A DNA stretch of 64,000 bases from Pseudomonas sp. RIT288 (GCF_000631985.1 NZ_JFYN01000042.1:124001-188000); one strand, 5' to 3'; shown: positions 1 through 10,428, counted from the first letter of the stretch. The notes: generated by a model from the letters alone, not told the origin. Translations and numbers: made by a program.

Positions 1-410
1 ACCCGCGCGCGGCGTCGATCGAAGCCCTGAAGATCGTTCAGAAAGAACGTGGCTGGGTGCCGGATGGCGCCCTGTACGCGATCGGCGAGATTCTCGGCAT
101 CCCGGCCAGCGACGTTGAAGGCGTGGCGACGTTCTACAGCCAGATCTTCCGTCAGCCGGTCGGCCGCCACATCATTCGCGTCTGCGACAGCATGGTCTGC
201 TACATCGGCGGCCATGAGTCGGTGGTCAGCGAAATCCAGAACAATCTGGGCATTGGCCTGGGTCAGACCACCGCCGACGGTCGTTTCACTCTGCTGCCTG
301 TCTGCTGCCTCGGCAACTGCGACAAGGCACCGGCGCTGATGATCGACGACGACACCTTTGGCGACGTGCAGCCTGCCGGCGTGGCCAAACTGCTCGAGGG
401 CTACGTATGA
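1..410 (+). CDS. nuoE: NADH-quinone oxidoreductase subunit E, 5'-truncated by the window edge
   Basis: Thioredoxin-like 2Fe-2S subunit of the peripheral arm of respiratory complex I; it sits beside NuoF and carries the N1a cluster. The frame is open from base 3 to the stop, so the true start lies before the window. The visible part has both cysteine pairs of the family: one in CDSMVC and one in CLGNC. The last four bases overlap the nuoF start as ATGA, so the two are translationally coupled in one nuo operon. Identification is firm; only the N-terminus is missing. Confidence 0.96.
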   Translation, partial: PRAASIEALKIVQKERGWVPDGALYAIGEILGIPASDVEGVATFYSQIFRQPVGRHIIRVCDSMVCYIGGHESVVSEIQNNLGIGLGQTTADGRFTLLPVCCLGNCDKAPALMIDDDTFGDVQPAGVAKLLEGYV

Positions 411-1762
411 CCCTGACATCTTTCGGTCCTGCCAACCGCATCAAGCGTTCGGCCGAGACTCACCCGCTGACCTGGCGTCTGCGTGACGACGGCGAAGCCG
501 TGTGGCTCGACGAATACCAGGCCAAGAACGGTTACGCCGCTGCGCGCAAAGCCTTCGCCGACATGGCTCAGGACGACATCGTCCAGACCGTGAAAGACGC
601 CGGCCTCAAAGGCCGCGGCGGTGCAGGCTTCCCCACTGGCGTGAAGTGGGGCCTGATGCCCAAGGACGAATCCATCAACATCCGCTACCTGCTGTGCAAC
701 GCGGACGAAATGGAACCGAACACCTGGAAAGACCGCATGCTGATGGAGCAACTGCCCCATCTGCTGATCGAAGGCATGCTGATCAGTGCCCGCGCACTGA
801 AAACCTACCGTGGCTACATCTTCCTGCGTGGCGAGTACACCACCGCCGCCAGGCACCTCAACCGTGCCGTGGAAGAAGCCAAGGCTGCAGGCCTTTTGGG
901 TAAAAACATTCTGGGTTCGGGTTTTGATTTTGAACTGTTCGTGCACACCGGCGCCGGGCGTTACATCTGCGGTGAAGAAACCGCACTGATCAACTCCCTG
1001 GAAGGCCGCCGTGCCAACCCGCGCTCCAAGCCGCCCTTCCCTGCCGCCGTCGGCGTGTGGGGCAAGCCGACCTGCGTGAACAACGTCGAAACCCTGTGCA
1101 ACGTGCCGGCGATCATTGCCGACGGCGTTGACTGGTACAAATCGTTGGCCCGCGAAGGCAGCGAAGACATGGGCACCAAGCTCATGGGCTTCTCCGGCAA
1201 GGTCAAGAACCCGGGGCTGTGGGAACTGCCATTCGGCGTCACCGGTCGCGAGCTGTTCGAAGACTACGCCGGCGGCATGCGCGACGGTTACAAGCTCAAG
1301 GCCTGGCAGCCAGGTGGCGCCGGTACCGGTTTCCTGTTGCCAGAACACCTCGACGCACAAATGTACGCCGGCGGCATCGCCAAAGTGGGCACCCGGATGG
1401 GTACCGGTCTGGCGATGGCGGTGGACGACAGCGTCAACATGGTCTCCTTGCTGCGCAACATGGAGCAGTTCTTCGCCCGCGAATCCTGCGGCTTCTGCAC
1501 CCCGTGCCGTGATGGCTTGCCATGGAGCGTCAAGCTCTTGATGGCCATCGAAGAAGGCCGCGGTCAGCCAGGCGACATCGAGACCCTGCTGGGTCTGGTC
1601 GGTTTCCTCGGCCCAGGCAAGACCTTCTGTGCTCACGCACCGGGTGCCGTGGAGCCGCTGGGCAGTGCCATCAAATACTTCCGTCCAGAGTTCGAAGCCG
1701 GTATCGCGCCTGCAAGCGCCGCCGTCCCGCCTCTGGCAAGGCCGATCGTAGTCGGCGCGTAA
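407..1762 (+). CDS. nuoF: NADH-quinone oxidoreductase subunit F
   Basis: NADH-oxidising flavoprotein of complex I: it binds NADH and FMN and passes electrons to the N3 4Fe-4S cluster. The 451-residue length is normal. Visible motifs are the glycine-rich FMN region GRGGAGFPTG, the NADH-region sequence GAGRYICGEETAL, and the cluster motif SCGFCTPCRDG with a further Cys in FCAHA. It starts inside nuoE through an ATGA overlap. It is followed by an unusual 136-base gap holding a hairpin before nuoG. Confidence 0.97.
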   Translation: MTLTSFGPANRIKRSAETHPLTWRLRDDGEAVWLDEYQAKNGYAAARKAFADMAQDDIVQTVKDAGLKGRGGAGFPTGVKWGLMPKDESINIRYLLCNADEMEPNTWKDRMLMEQLPHLLIEGMLISARALKTYRGYIFLRGEYTTAARHLNRAVEEAKAAGLLGKNILGSGFDFELFVHTGAGRYICGEETALINSLEGRRANPRSKPPFPAAVGVWGKPTCVNNVETLCNVPAIIADGVDWYKSLAREGSEDMGTKLMGFSGKVKNPGLWELPFGVTGRELFEDYAGGMRDGYKLKAWQPGGAGTGFLLPEHLDAQMYAGGIAKVGTRMGTGLAMAVDDSVNMVSLLRNMEQFFARESCGFCTPCRDGLPWSVKLLMAIEEGRGQPGDIETLLGLVGFLGPGKTFCAHAPGAVEPLGSAIKYFRPEFEAGIAPASAAVPPLARPIVVGA

Positions 1763-1771
1763 ACGCTTAAA

Positions 1772-1800
1772 GAGGCGAAGGGTCCGTGCCCTTCGCCTTT
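1772..1800 (+). terminator. hairpin in the nuoF-nuoG gap (attenuator or processing site)
   Basis: A perfect 9-bp inverted repeat, GGCGAAGGG at 1774-1782 and CCCTTCGCC at 1789-1797, closes a 6-base loop and is followed by only three T before a C. It looks like a weak intrinsic terminator or an mRNA-stabilising hairpin inside the otherwise tightly packed nuo operon. The structure is plain in the sequence; its role is inferred. Confidence 0.55.
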
Positions 1801-1898
1801 CGTCCGATGACGCCTTTCGGGGCTGACTGGATTCGGACGGATAACAAGATTCCATTAGCCACGCCCGCTGACACCGGGCCAACGAAGACCTTTGAACC

Positions 1899-4613
1899 AT
1901 GGCCACTATCCACGTAGACGGCAAAGCGCTCGAAGTCGACGGGGCAGACAACCTGTTACAGGCATGTCTGTCGCTGGGCCTCGACATCCCTTATTTCTGC
2001 TGGCACCCCGCGCTTGGTAGCGTCGGGGCCTGCCGCCAGTGCGCGGTCAAGCAGTACACCGACGAGAACGACACCCGTGGTCGCATCGTCATGTCCTGCA
2101 TGACCCCTGCCACCGACAACACCTGGATCTCCATCGACGATGAAGAATCCAAGGCGTTCCGCGCCAGTGTTGTCGAATGGCTGATGACCAACCACCCGCA
2201 CGACTGCCCTGTGTGCGAAGAAGGCGGTCACTGCCACCTGCAAGACATGACGGTGATGACCGGCCACAACGAGCGCCGTTATCGCTTCACCAAACGTACC
2301 CACCAGAACCAGCAACTGGGCCCGTTCATTTCCCACGAAATGAACCGCTGCATCGCTTGCTACCGCTGCGTGCGTTTCTACAAGGACTATGCCGGCGGCA
2401 CCGACCTCGGTGTATTCGGCGCCCACGACAACGTGTACTTCGGTCGCGTTGAAGACGGCACCCTCGAAAGCGAGTTCTCCGGCAACCTCACCGAGGTCTG
2501 CCCGACCGGTGTGTTCACCGACAAGACTCACTCCGAGCGTTACAACCGCAAGTGGGACATGCAGTTCTCGCCGAGCATCTGCCATGGTTGCTCCAGCGGT
2601 TGCAACATCTCCCCGGGCGAGCGTTACGGCGAACTGCGGCGCATCGAAAACCGTTTCAACGGTTCGGTGAACCAGTACTTCCTGTGCGACCGTGGTCGTT
2701 TCGGTTATGGCTACGTCAACCGCACCGACCGTCCACGTCAGCCACTGCTGGCCGACGGCACCAAGCTGGGCCTGGATCAGGCGCTGGACAAGGCAGCCGA
2801 TCTGCTGCGCGGGCGCAACATCGTCGGTATCGGTTCGCCGCGTGCCAGCCTCGAAAGCAACTACGCGCTGCGTGAGCTGGTGGGCGCCGAGCACTTCTAC
2901 TCCGGTATCGAAGCCTCCGAACTGGAGCGCATCCGTCTGGTCCTGCAAGTGCTCAAAGACAGCCCGCTGCCCGTGCCGAACATGCGCGACATCGAAGACC
3001 ACGACGCCGTGTTCGTCCTCGGTGAAGACCTGACCCAGACTGCTGCGCGTATGGCTTTGTCCCTGCGTCAGTCGGTCAAGGGCAAAGCTGAAGACATGGC
3101 CGAAGCCATGCGCGTTCAGCCATGGCTCGACGCTGCAGTGAAGAACATCGGTCAGCACGAACTGAACCCGCTGTTCATCGCCAGCCTGGCCGAAACCAAG
3201 CTCGACGACATCGCTGAAGAATGCGTTCACGCAGCTCCGGACGATCTGGCACGCATCGGTTTCGCCGTGGCCCACGCTCTGGACGCCAGCGCCCCGGCCG
3301 TTGAAGGTCTGGACGCGGAAGCCCAGGCGCTGGCCAAGCGCATCGCCGACGCCCTGCTCGCGGCCAAACGTCCGCTGATCATCGCCGGTACTTCGCTGGG
3401 TTCCAAAGCCTTGATCGAAGCGGCGGCGAACATCGCCAAAGCCCTGAAGCTGCGCGAGAAGAACGGTTCGATCAGCCTGATCGTGCCGGAAGCCAACAGC
3501 CTCGGCCTGGCCATGCTCGGTGGCGAATCGGTCGACGCGGCGCTGCAAGCCGTGATCGATGGCAAGGCCGACGCCATCGTCGTGCTGGAAAACGATCTGT
3601 ACACCCGCACCTCGAAAGCCAAGGTCGATGCCGCGCTGAACGCTGCGAAAGTGCTGATCGTTGCCGACCACCAGAAGACCGCCACCACCGACCGCGCGCA
3701 ACTGGTTCTGCCAGCGGCGAGCTTCGCGGAAGGCGACGGTACTTTGGTCAGCCAGGAAGGTCGCGCCCAGCGCTTCTTCCAGGTTTTCGATCCGCAATAC
3801 ATGGATGCGAGCATCCTGGTTCACGAAGGCTGGCGCTGGCTGCACGCCCTGCGCTCGACCCTGCTGAACCAGCCGATCGACTGGACGCAACTCGACCACG
3901 TCACTGCAGCCGTGGCTTCGAGCACCGAGCAACTGGCGCGCATCGTCGATGCCGCCCCGTCTGCCGCGTTCCGCATCAAGGGTCTGAAACTGGCGCGTGA
4001 GCCGCTGCGTTATTCCGGTCGCACCGCGATGCGCGCCGACATCAGCGTTCACGAACCGCGTACCCCGCAAGACAAAGACACCGCGTTCGCCTTCTCCATG
4101 GAAGGTTACTCGGGTTCGGCCGAACCGCGTCAGCAGGTGCCGTTTGCCTGGTCGCCGGGCTGGAACTCGCCGCAAGCCTGGAACAAGTTCCAGGACGAAG
4201 TCGGTGGTCACCTGCGTGCTGGCGACCCGGGCACCCGCCTGATCGAAAGCACCGGTGATTCGCTGAACTGGTTCGCGGCTGCACCACGTGCATTCAACCC
4301 GGCGCCAGGCACCTGGCAGGCCGTGCCGTTCTACCACCTGTTCGGCAGCGACGAAAACTCGTCGAAAGCCGCTCCGGTACAGGAACGCATCCCGGCTCCG
4401 TACGTGGCTCTGGCCAAATCCGAAGCGGATCGCCTGGGCGTCAACGACGGTGCTCTGCTGAGCCTGAACGTGGCCGGCCAGACCCTGCGTCTTCCGCTGC
4501 GCATCAATGAAGAACTGGGCGCTGGTCTGGTGGCCTTGCCTGCGGGCATCGCCGGCATTCCACCGGCATTCGCCGGCCTGTCCGTCGACGGTCTGCAGGA
4601 GGCAGCGCAATGA
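1899..4613 (+). CDS. nuoG: NADH-quinone oxidoreductase subunit G
   Basis: Large iron-sulfur subunit of complex I (904 residues) that carries electrons from NuoF towards the membrane arm. The N-terminus is a 2Fe-2S ferredoxin domain with the cysteines of CWHPALGSVGACRQC. Next come the HCPVC-like region DCPVCEEGGHCHLQD and the CIACYRC cluster region. A long C-terminal molybdopterin-oxidoreductase-like domain follows, which in this family has no cofactor. An extra cysteine motif, CHGCSSGCN near residue 230, matches the N7 site kept in gammaproteobacteria. It overlaps nuoH by four bases. Confidence 0.97.
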   Translation: MATIHVDGKALEVDGADNLLQACLSLGLDIPYFCWHPALGSVGACRQCAVKQYTDENDTRGRIVMSCMTPATDNTWISIDDEESKAFRASVVEWLMTNHPHDCPVCEEGGHCHLQDMTVMTGHNERRYRFTKRTHQNQQLGPFISHEMNRCIACYRCVRFYKDYAGGTDLGVFGAHDNVYFGRVEDGTLESEFSGNLTEVCPTGVFTDKTHSERYNRKWDMQFSPSICHGCSSGCNISPGERYGELRRIENRFNGSVNQYFLCDRGRFGYGYVNRTDRPRQPLLADGTKLGLDQALDKAADLLRGRNIVGIGSPRASLESNYALRELVGAEHFYSGIEASELERIRLVLQVLKDSPLPVPNMRDIEDHDAVFVLGEDLTQTAARMALSLRQSVKGKAEDMAEAMRVQPWLDAAVKNIGQHELNPLFIASLAETKLDDIAEECVHAAPDDLARIGFAVAHALDASAPAVEGLDAEAQALAKRIADALLAAKRPLIIAGTSLGSKALIEAAANIAKALKLREKNGSISLIVPEANSLGLAMLGGESVDAALQAVIDGKADAIVVLENDLYTRTSKAKVDAALNAAKVLIVADHQKTATTDRAQLVLPAASFAEGDGTLVSQEGRAQRFFQVFDPQYMDASILVHEGWRWLHALRSTLLNQPIDWTQLDHVTAAVASSTEQLARIVDAAPSAAFRIKGLKLAREPLRYSGRTAMRADISVHEPRTPQDKDTAFAFSMEGYSGSAEPRQQVPFAWSPGWNSPQAWNKFQDEVGGHLRAGDPGTRLIESTGDSLNWFAAAPRAFNPAPGTWQAVPFYHLFGSDENSSKAAPVQERIPAPYVALAKSEADRLGVNDGALLSLNVAGQTLRLPLRINEELGAGLVALPAGIAGIPPAFAGLSVDGLQEAAQ

Positions 4614-5617
4614 CCTGGTTCACCCCTGAAGTGATCGATGTGATCCTGACGGTCATCAAAGCCATCGTGATTCTGCTGGCCGTTGTGGTCGCGGGCGCGT
4701 TGCTCAGCTTTGTCGAACGTCGCCTGTTGGGCTGGTGGCAGGACCGTTACGGTCCGAACCGCGTTGGCCCGTTCGGCATGTTCCAGATTGCCGCCGACAT
4801 GCTGAAGATGTTCTTCAAGGAAGACTGGACCCCGCCGTTTGCCGACAAGGTGATCTTCACCCTGGCACCGGTGGTCGCCATGTCCGCCCTGCTGATCGCC
4901 TTCGCGATCATCCCGATCACCCCGACGTGGGGCGTGGCGGATCTGAACATCGGCTTGCTGTTTTTCTTCGCGATGGCTGGTCTGTCGGTCTACGCGGTGC
5001 TGTTCGCCGGCTGGTCGAGTAACAACAAGTTCGCCCTGCTGGGCAGCTTGCGTGCCTCGGCGCAGACCGTGTCCTACGAAGTGTTCATGGGCCTGGCCCT
5101 GATGGGCATCGTGGTGCAGGTCGGCTCGTTCAACATGCGCGACATCGTCGAGTACCAGGCGCAGAACCTGTGGTTCATCATTCCGCAGTTCTTCGGCTTC
5201 TGTACCTTCTTCATCGCTGGCGTCGCCGTGACTCACCGTCACCCGTTCGACCAGCCGGAAGCGGAACAGGAACTGGCCGACGGTTACCACATTGAATACG
5301 CCGGTATGAAATGGGGCATGTTCTTCGTCGGTGAATACATCGGCATCATCCTGATCTCGGCGCTGCTGGTCACCCTGTTCTTCGGTGGCTGGCACGGTCC
5401 GTTCGGCATCCTGCCGCAACTGTCCTTCGTCTGGTTCGCACTGAAGACCGCGTTCTTCATCATGCTGTTCATCCTGCTGCGCGCTTCCATCCCGCGTCCG
5501 CGTTATGACCAGGTGATGGATTTCAGCTGGAAATTCTGCCTGCCACTGACCCTGATCAATTTGCTGATAACCGCTGCGGTTGTGTTGTGGAACACACCTG
5601 CGGTTGCGGTTCAGTGA
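4610..5617 (+). CDS. nuoH: NADH-quinone oxidoreductase subunit H
   Basis: Integral membrane subunit at the junction of the peripheral and membrane arms, helping to form the quinone chamber of complex I. The 335 residues hold about eight hydrophobic helices and the conserved early sequence ERRLLGWWQDRYGPNRVG. The acidic loop FDQPEAEQELADGYHIEY is typical of NuoH/ND1. It starts within the nuoG stop (ATGA) and ends 11 bases before nuoI. Confidence 0.97.
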   Translation: MTWFTPEVIDVILTVIKAIVILLAVVVAGALLSFVERRLLGWWQDRYGPNRVGPFGMFQIAADMLKMFFKEDWTPPFADKVIFTLAPVVAMSALLIAFAIIPITPTWGVADLNIGLLFFFAMAGLSVYAVLFAGWSSNNKFALLGSLRASAQTVSYEVFMGLALMGIVVQVGSFNMRDIVEYQAQNLWFIIPQFFGFCTFFIAGVAVTHRHPFDQPEAEQELADGYHIEYAGMKWGMFFVGEYIGIILISALLVTLFFGGWHGPFGILPQLSFVWFALKTAFFIMLFILLRASIPRPRYDQVMDFSWKFCLPLTLINLLITAAVVLWNTPAVAVQ

Positions 5618-5628
5618 GGATTTGACCC

Positions 5629-6177
5629 ATGTTCAAATATATTGGCGACATCGTTAAGGGTACCGGTACCCAGTTGCGCAGCCTGGTCATGGTCTTCGGC
5701 CATGGCTTTCGCAAGCGCGACACCCTGCAATACCCGGAAGAGCCGGTCTACCTGCCGCCGCGCTACCGTGGTCGCATCGTCCTGACCCGTGACCCCGATG
5801 GCGAAGAGCGTTGCGTAGCCTGCAACCTGTGCGCCGTGGCGTGCCCGGTGGGTTGCATCTCGCTGCAGAAAGCTGAAACCGAAGACGGTCGCTGGTACCC
5901 GGACTTCTTCCGTATCAACTTCTCGCGCTGCATTTTCTGCGGTCTCTGCGAGGAAGCCTGTCCGACCACCGCAATCCAGCTGACCCCGGATTTCGAGATG
6001 GCCGAGTTCAAACGTCAGGACCTGGTGTACGAGAAAGAAGATCTGCTGATCTCCGGCCCCGGCAAAAACCCTGATTACAACTTCTATCGTGTTGCAGGTA
6101 TGGCAATCGCTGGCAAGCCGAAAGGCTCTGCGCAGAATGAAGCCGAACCGATCAACGTGAAGAGCTTGCTGCCTTAA
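5629..6177 (+). CDS. nuoI: NADH-quinone oxidoreductase subunit I (2x 4Fe-4S ferredoxin)
   Basis: Carries clusters N6a and N6b, which relay electrons to N2 and the quinone. The 182-residue protein has two 8Fe ferredoxin-type motifs, CVACNLCAVACPVGC and CIFCGLCEEACPTTA, with all eight cysteines present. Spacing to its neighbours is 11 and 9 bases, consistent with one transcript. Length and motifs are standard. Confidence 0.97.
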   Translation: MFKYIGDIVKGTGTQLRSLVMVFGHGFRKRDTLQYPEEPVYLPPRYRGRIVLTRDPDGEERCVACNLCAVACPVGCISLQKAETEDGRWYPDFFRINFSRCIFCGLCEEACPTTAIQLTPDFEMAEFKRQDLVYEKEDLLISGPGKNPDYNFYRVAGMAIAGKPKGSAQNEAEPINVKSLLP

Positions 6178-6186
6178 GGAAGAACG

Positions 6187-6687
6187 ATGGAATTCGCTTT
6201 CTATTTCGCATCGGGTATCGCGGTTGTGTCCACGCTTCGTGTGGTCACCAACACCAACCCTGTGCACGCCCTGCTCTACCTGATCATCTCGTTGATCGCC
6301 GTGGCCATGACCTTCTTTGCACTCGGCGCTCCGTTCGCCGGCGTGCTGGAAGTGATCGCCTACGCCGGCGCCATCATGGTGCTGTTCGTGTTCGTGGTGA
6401 TGATGCTGAACCTGGGCCCGGCCTCGGTGCAGCAGGAACGCACCTGGCTCAAGCCCGGCATCTGGGCAGGGCCGGTGATTCTCGCCGCCCTGCTGCTGGC
6501 CGAACTGCTGTATGTGCTGTTCGCTCACCAGAGCGGTCAGGCCATCGGCCACACCACCGTCGATGCAAAAGCCGTGGGCGTCAGCCTGTTCGGCCCGTAT
6601 CTGCTGGTGGTCGAACTCGCCTCGATGCTGCTGCTCGCCGCAGCCGTCACGGCGTTCCATTTGGGCCGTAACGAGGCGAAGGAGTAA
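6187..6687 (+). CDS. nuoJ: NADH-quinone oxidoreductase subunit J
   Basis: Membrane subunit (166 residues, about five hydrophobic segments) of the proton-pumping arm. The conserved region EVIAYAGAIMVLFVFVVMML in the third helix, typical of NuoJ/ND6, is present. It lies between nuoI and nuoK with a short gap on each side. Assignment rests on this motif and on gene order. Confidence 0.95.
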   Translation: MEFAFYFASGIAVVSTLRVVTNTNPVHALLYLIISLIAVAMTFFALGAPFAGVLEVIAYAGAIMVLFVFVVMMLNLGPASVQQERTWLKPGIWAGPVILAALLLAELLYVLFAHQSGQAIGHTTVDAKAVGVSLFGPYLLVVELASMLLLAAAVTAFHLGRNEAKE

Positions 6688-6690
6688 GAC

Positions 6691-6999
6691 ATGCCTGCTA
6701 TCCCTCTCGAACATGGATTGGCCGTTGCCGGGATCCTGTTCTGCCTTGGTCTGGTCGGCCTGATGGTCCGCCGCAACATTTTGTTCGTGTTGATGAGTCT
6801 GGAAGTGATGATGAACGCCTCTGCCCTGGCCTTCATCGTTGCGGGCGCCCGCTGGGCGCAACCGGATGGACAGATCATGTTCATCCTGGTGATCAGCCTG
6901 GCAGCCGCCGAGGCCAGTATTGGCCTGGCGATCCTGCTGCAACTGTATCGCCGCTTCCACACGCTCGATATCGACGCTGCCAGTGAGATGCGCGGATGA
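6691..6999 (+). CDS. nuoK: NADH-quinone oxidoreductase subunit K
   Basis: Small three-helix membrane subunit (102 residues) homologous to ND4L and MrpC. The two conserved membrane glutamates can be seen in SLEVMMNA and [10 protein letters not shown]. The start ATG follows the nuoJ stop by three bases, and the stop overlaps the nuoL start by four bases. Confidence 0.95.
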
Positions 7000-8849
7000 A
7001 CCTAATCTTTCTGACTTTTGTATTCCCTCTGATCGGTTTCCTGCTGCTGTCGTTCTCCCGTGGACGCTGGTCGGAAAACCTCTCGGCGCTGATCGGCGTG
7101 GGTTCCATTGGCCTGTCGGCAATTGTCGCCGCCTACGTCATCTGGCAATTCAACGTCGCGCCTCCAGAGGGCGGCCACTACACCCTGGTGCTGTGGAAGT
7201 GGATGGCGGTCGAAGGCTTCAAGCCTGACTTCGCCCTCTACATCGATGGCCTGTCGATCACCATGCTCGGCGTGGTGGTGGGTGTCGGTTTCCTGATCCA
7301 CCTGTTCGCGTCCTGGTACATGCGCGGCGAAGCGGGTTACTCGCGCTTCTTCTCGTACACCAACCTGTTTATCGCCAGCATGCTGTTCCTGGTACTCGGC
7401 GATAACCTGTTGTTCCTGTACTTCGGCTGGGAAGGCGTGGGCCTGTGCTCGTACCTGTTGATCGGTTTCTACTACAGCAACCGCAACAACGGTAACGCCG
7501 CACTCAAGGCCTTCATCGTGACCCGGATCGGCGACGTGTTCATGGCCATCGGCCTGTTCATCCTGTTCCAGCAAGTGGGCACGTTGAACATCCAGGAATT
7601 GCTGGTGCTGGCACCGCAGAAATTCCAGGTCGGCGACTTCTGGATCACCCTGGCGACCCTGATGCTGCTGGGTGGTGCGGTCGGTAAATCGGCGCAACTG
7701 CCGCTGCAAACCTGGCTCGCGGACGCGATGGCCGGCCCGACCCCGGTGTCGGCACTGATCCACGCTGCAACCATGGTCACGGCCGGCGTCTACCTGATCG
7801 CCCGTACCCACGGCCTGTTCACCCTGGCGCCGGAAATCCTGCACCTGGTCGGCATCGTCGGTGGTGTGACTCTGGTGCTGGCGGGTTTCGCCGCACTGGT
7901 ACAAACCGACATCAAACGTATCCTCGCCTACTCGACCATGAGCCAGATCGGCTACATGTTCCTGGCGCTGGGCGTTGGCGCCTGGGATGGCGCGATTTTC
8001 CACCTGATGACCCATGCCTTCTTCAAGGCCCTGCTGTTCCTTGCTTCCGGTGCGGTGATCGTTGCCTGCCACCACGAGCAGAACATCTTCAAGATGGGCG
8101 GTCTGTGGAAAAAACTGCCACTGGCCTACGCCAGCTTCATCGTCGGTGGTGCTGCACTGGCCGCCCTGCCACTGGTCACCGCAGGCTTCTACTCCAAGGA
8201 CGAAATCCTTTGGGAAGCGTTCGCCAGCGGCAACCACGGTCTGCTCTACGCCGGTCTGGTCGGCGCGTTCATGACTTCGCTGTACACCTTCCGCCTGATC
8301 TTCATCACGTTCCACGGTGAAGCCAAGACCGAAGCCCACGCCGGTCACGGCATCTCGCACTGGCTGCCACTGTCGGTGCTGATCGTGCTGTCGACCTTCG
8401 TCGGCGCCATGATCGTGCCACCGCTGCACGGCGTTCTGCCAGAAAGCGTTGGCCATGCCGGGGGCGAAGCCAAGCACAGTCTGGAAATCGCCTCGGGCGC
8501 TATCGCTCTGGCCGGTATCCTGCTGGCAGCGCTGCTGTTCCTCGGCAAGCGTCGCTTCGTGACCGCGATCGCCAACAGCGGCATCGGCCGTTTCCTTTCG
8601 GCCTGGTGGTTCGCTGCCTGGGGCTTCGACTGGATCTACGACAAACTGTTCGTCAAGCCGTACCTTGCGATCAGCCATGTACTGCGCAGAGACCCGCTCG
8701 ACCAGACCATCGGTCTGATCCCGCGTATGGCCAAGGGTGGTCACACCGCCCTGAGCCGCACCGAGACTGGTCAACTGCGTTGGTATGCCGCCTCGATGGC
8801 TGCTGGTGCCGTGCTGGTAATCGGCGCCATCGTGCTGGTAGCGGTCTGA
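6996..8849 (+). CDS. nuoL: NADH-quinone oxidoreductase subunit L
   Basis: Largest antiporter-like proton channel subunit of complex I (617 residues), with a long lateral amphipathic helix at the C-terminus. The sequence is hydrophobic throughout. It shows the family region [17 protein letters not shown] and the pump core [20 protein letters not shown]. It is translationally coupled to nuoK and followed 39 bases later by nuoM. Confidence 0.97.
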
Positions 8850-8888
8850 TATGAACCTTGCGAATTTGCGAAAGGAAACGAGCCCGTC

Positions 8889-10421
8889 ATGATTCTGCCT
8901 TGGCTAATCCTGATCCCCTTCATCGGCGGCCTGCTGTGCTGGATGGGTGAGCGCTTCGGCGCTACCCTCCCCCGCTGGATTGCGCTGTTGACCATGACCC
9001 TGGAACTCGCCCTCGGCCTCTGGCTGTGGGCCCACGGTGACTATTCATTTGCGCCGGCGCCTGGCGCCGATCCAACCTGGGCGCTTGAGTTCAAGCACGT
9101 CTGGATCCAGCGCTTCGGCATCAACGTGCACCTGGCCCTCGACGGCCTGTCGCTGTTGATGATCCTGCTGACCGGTCTGCTGGGTATCCTCTCGGTACTC
9201 TGCTCGTGGAAAGAGATCCAGCGTCACGTTGGCTTCTTCCACCTGAACCTGATGTGGATCCTGGGCGGCGTTGTCGGCGTGTTCCTCGCCCTCGACCTGT
9301 TCATGTTCTTCTTCTTCTGGGAAATGATGCTGGTGCCGATGTACTTCCTCATCGCGCTCTGGGGTCACAGTTCTTCGGACGGCAAGAAAACCCGGATCTA
9401 TGCCGCGACCAAGTTCTTCATCTTCACTCAGGCTTCCGGCCTGATCATGCTGGTGGCGATCCTCGGTCTGGTGCTGGTCAACTTCAACAACACTGGCGTG
9501 ATTACCTTCAACTACGCCGACCTGTTGAAGACCAAGATGTCGATGACCACCGAGTACATCCTGATGCTCGGCTTCTTCATCGCCTTCGCGGTCAAGCTGC
9601 CCGTGGTGCCTTTCCACTCGTGGTTGCCTGACGCGCACGCCCAGGCGCCGACTGCCGGTTCCGTCGACCTCGCCGGTATCCTGCTGAAAACCGCGGCCTA
9701 CGGCCTGCTGCGTTTCGCCCTGCCGCTGTTCCCGAATGCCTCGGCCGAATTCGCGCCGATCGCCATGACCCTCGGTCTGATCGGGATCTTCTACGGTGCG
9801 TTCCTGGCGTTCGCCCAAACCGATATCAAACGTCTGATCGCCTTCTCTTCCGTTTCCCACATGGGCTTCGTGTTGATCGGCATCTACTCCGGCAGCCAAC
9901 TGGCACTGCAAGGTGCTGTGATCCAGATGCTGGCGCACGGTCTGTCGGCAGCAGCACTGTTTATCCTCAGCGGTCAACTGTACGAGCGTCTGCATACCCG
10001 TGACATGCGTGAGATGGGCGGTCTGTGGTCGCGTATCGCTTACCTGCCGGCGATCAGTCTGTTCTTTGCAGCCGCCTCTCTGGGTCTGCCGGGCACCGGT
10101 AACTTCGTCGGCGAGTTCCTGATCCTGATCGGCACCTTCGCCAGTGCGCCATGGATCACCGCGATTGCCACTTCCGGTCTGGTGTTCGGTTCGGTCTACT
10201 CGCTGATCATGATCCACCGTGCCTACTTCGGTCCGTCGAAATCGGATTCGATCCTGCACGGCATGGACGGTCGAGAACTGACCATGGTGCTGGGCCTTGC
10301 GGTGTTGCTGATTTACCTCGGCGTCTACCCGCAACCGTTCCTCGACACTTCCGCCGCCACGATGCATGGCGTGCAGCAGTGGCTCGGCACCGCCTTCACT
10401 CAACTCGCTTCGGCCCGGTAA
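8889..10421 (+). CDS. nuoM: NADH-quinone oxidoreductase subunit M
   Basis: Second antiporter-like membrane subunit (510 residues). Diagnostic stretches are the helix-5 glutamate region FFFFWEMMLVPMYFLIALWG and the channel region PFHSWLPDAHAQAPTAGSVD. A GAAAGGAAACG ribosome-binding stretch lies ahead of the ATG. nuoN begins seven bases after its stop. Confidence 0.97.
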   Translation: MILPWLILIPFIGGLLCWMGERFGATLPRWIALLTMTLELALGLWLWAHGDYSFAPAPGADPTWALEFKHVWIQRFGINVHLALDGLSLLMILLTGLLGILSVLCSWKEIQRHVGFFHLNLMWILGGVVGVFLALDLFMFFFFWEMMLVPMYFLIALWGHSSSDGKKTRIYAATKFFIFTQASGLIMLVAILGLVLVNFNNTGVITFNYADLLKTKMSMTTEYILMLGFFIAFAVKLPVVPFHSWLPDAHAQAPTAGSVDLAGILLKTAAYGLLRFALPLFPNASAEFAPIAMTLGLIGIFYGAFLAFAQTDIKRLIAFSSVSHMGFVLIGIYSGSQLALQGAVIQMLAHGLSAAALFILSGQLYERLHTRDMREMGGLWSRIAYLPAISLFFAAASLGLPGTGNFVGEFLILIGTFASAPWITAIATSGLVFGSVYSLIMIHRAYFGPSKSDSILHGMDGRELTMVLGLAVLLIYLGVYPQPFLDTSAATMHGVQQWLGTAFTQLASAR

Positions 10422-10428
10422 GAGCGCT

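Noticed and set aside
401..4610. Very long open frames on the minus strand across nuoF and nuoG (over 500 and 880 codons)
   Set aside because: These mirror the GC-rich third positions of the real genes; no ribosome-binding sites, no domains, and the plus-strand proteins are certain.
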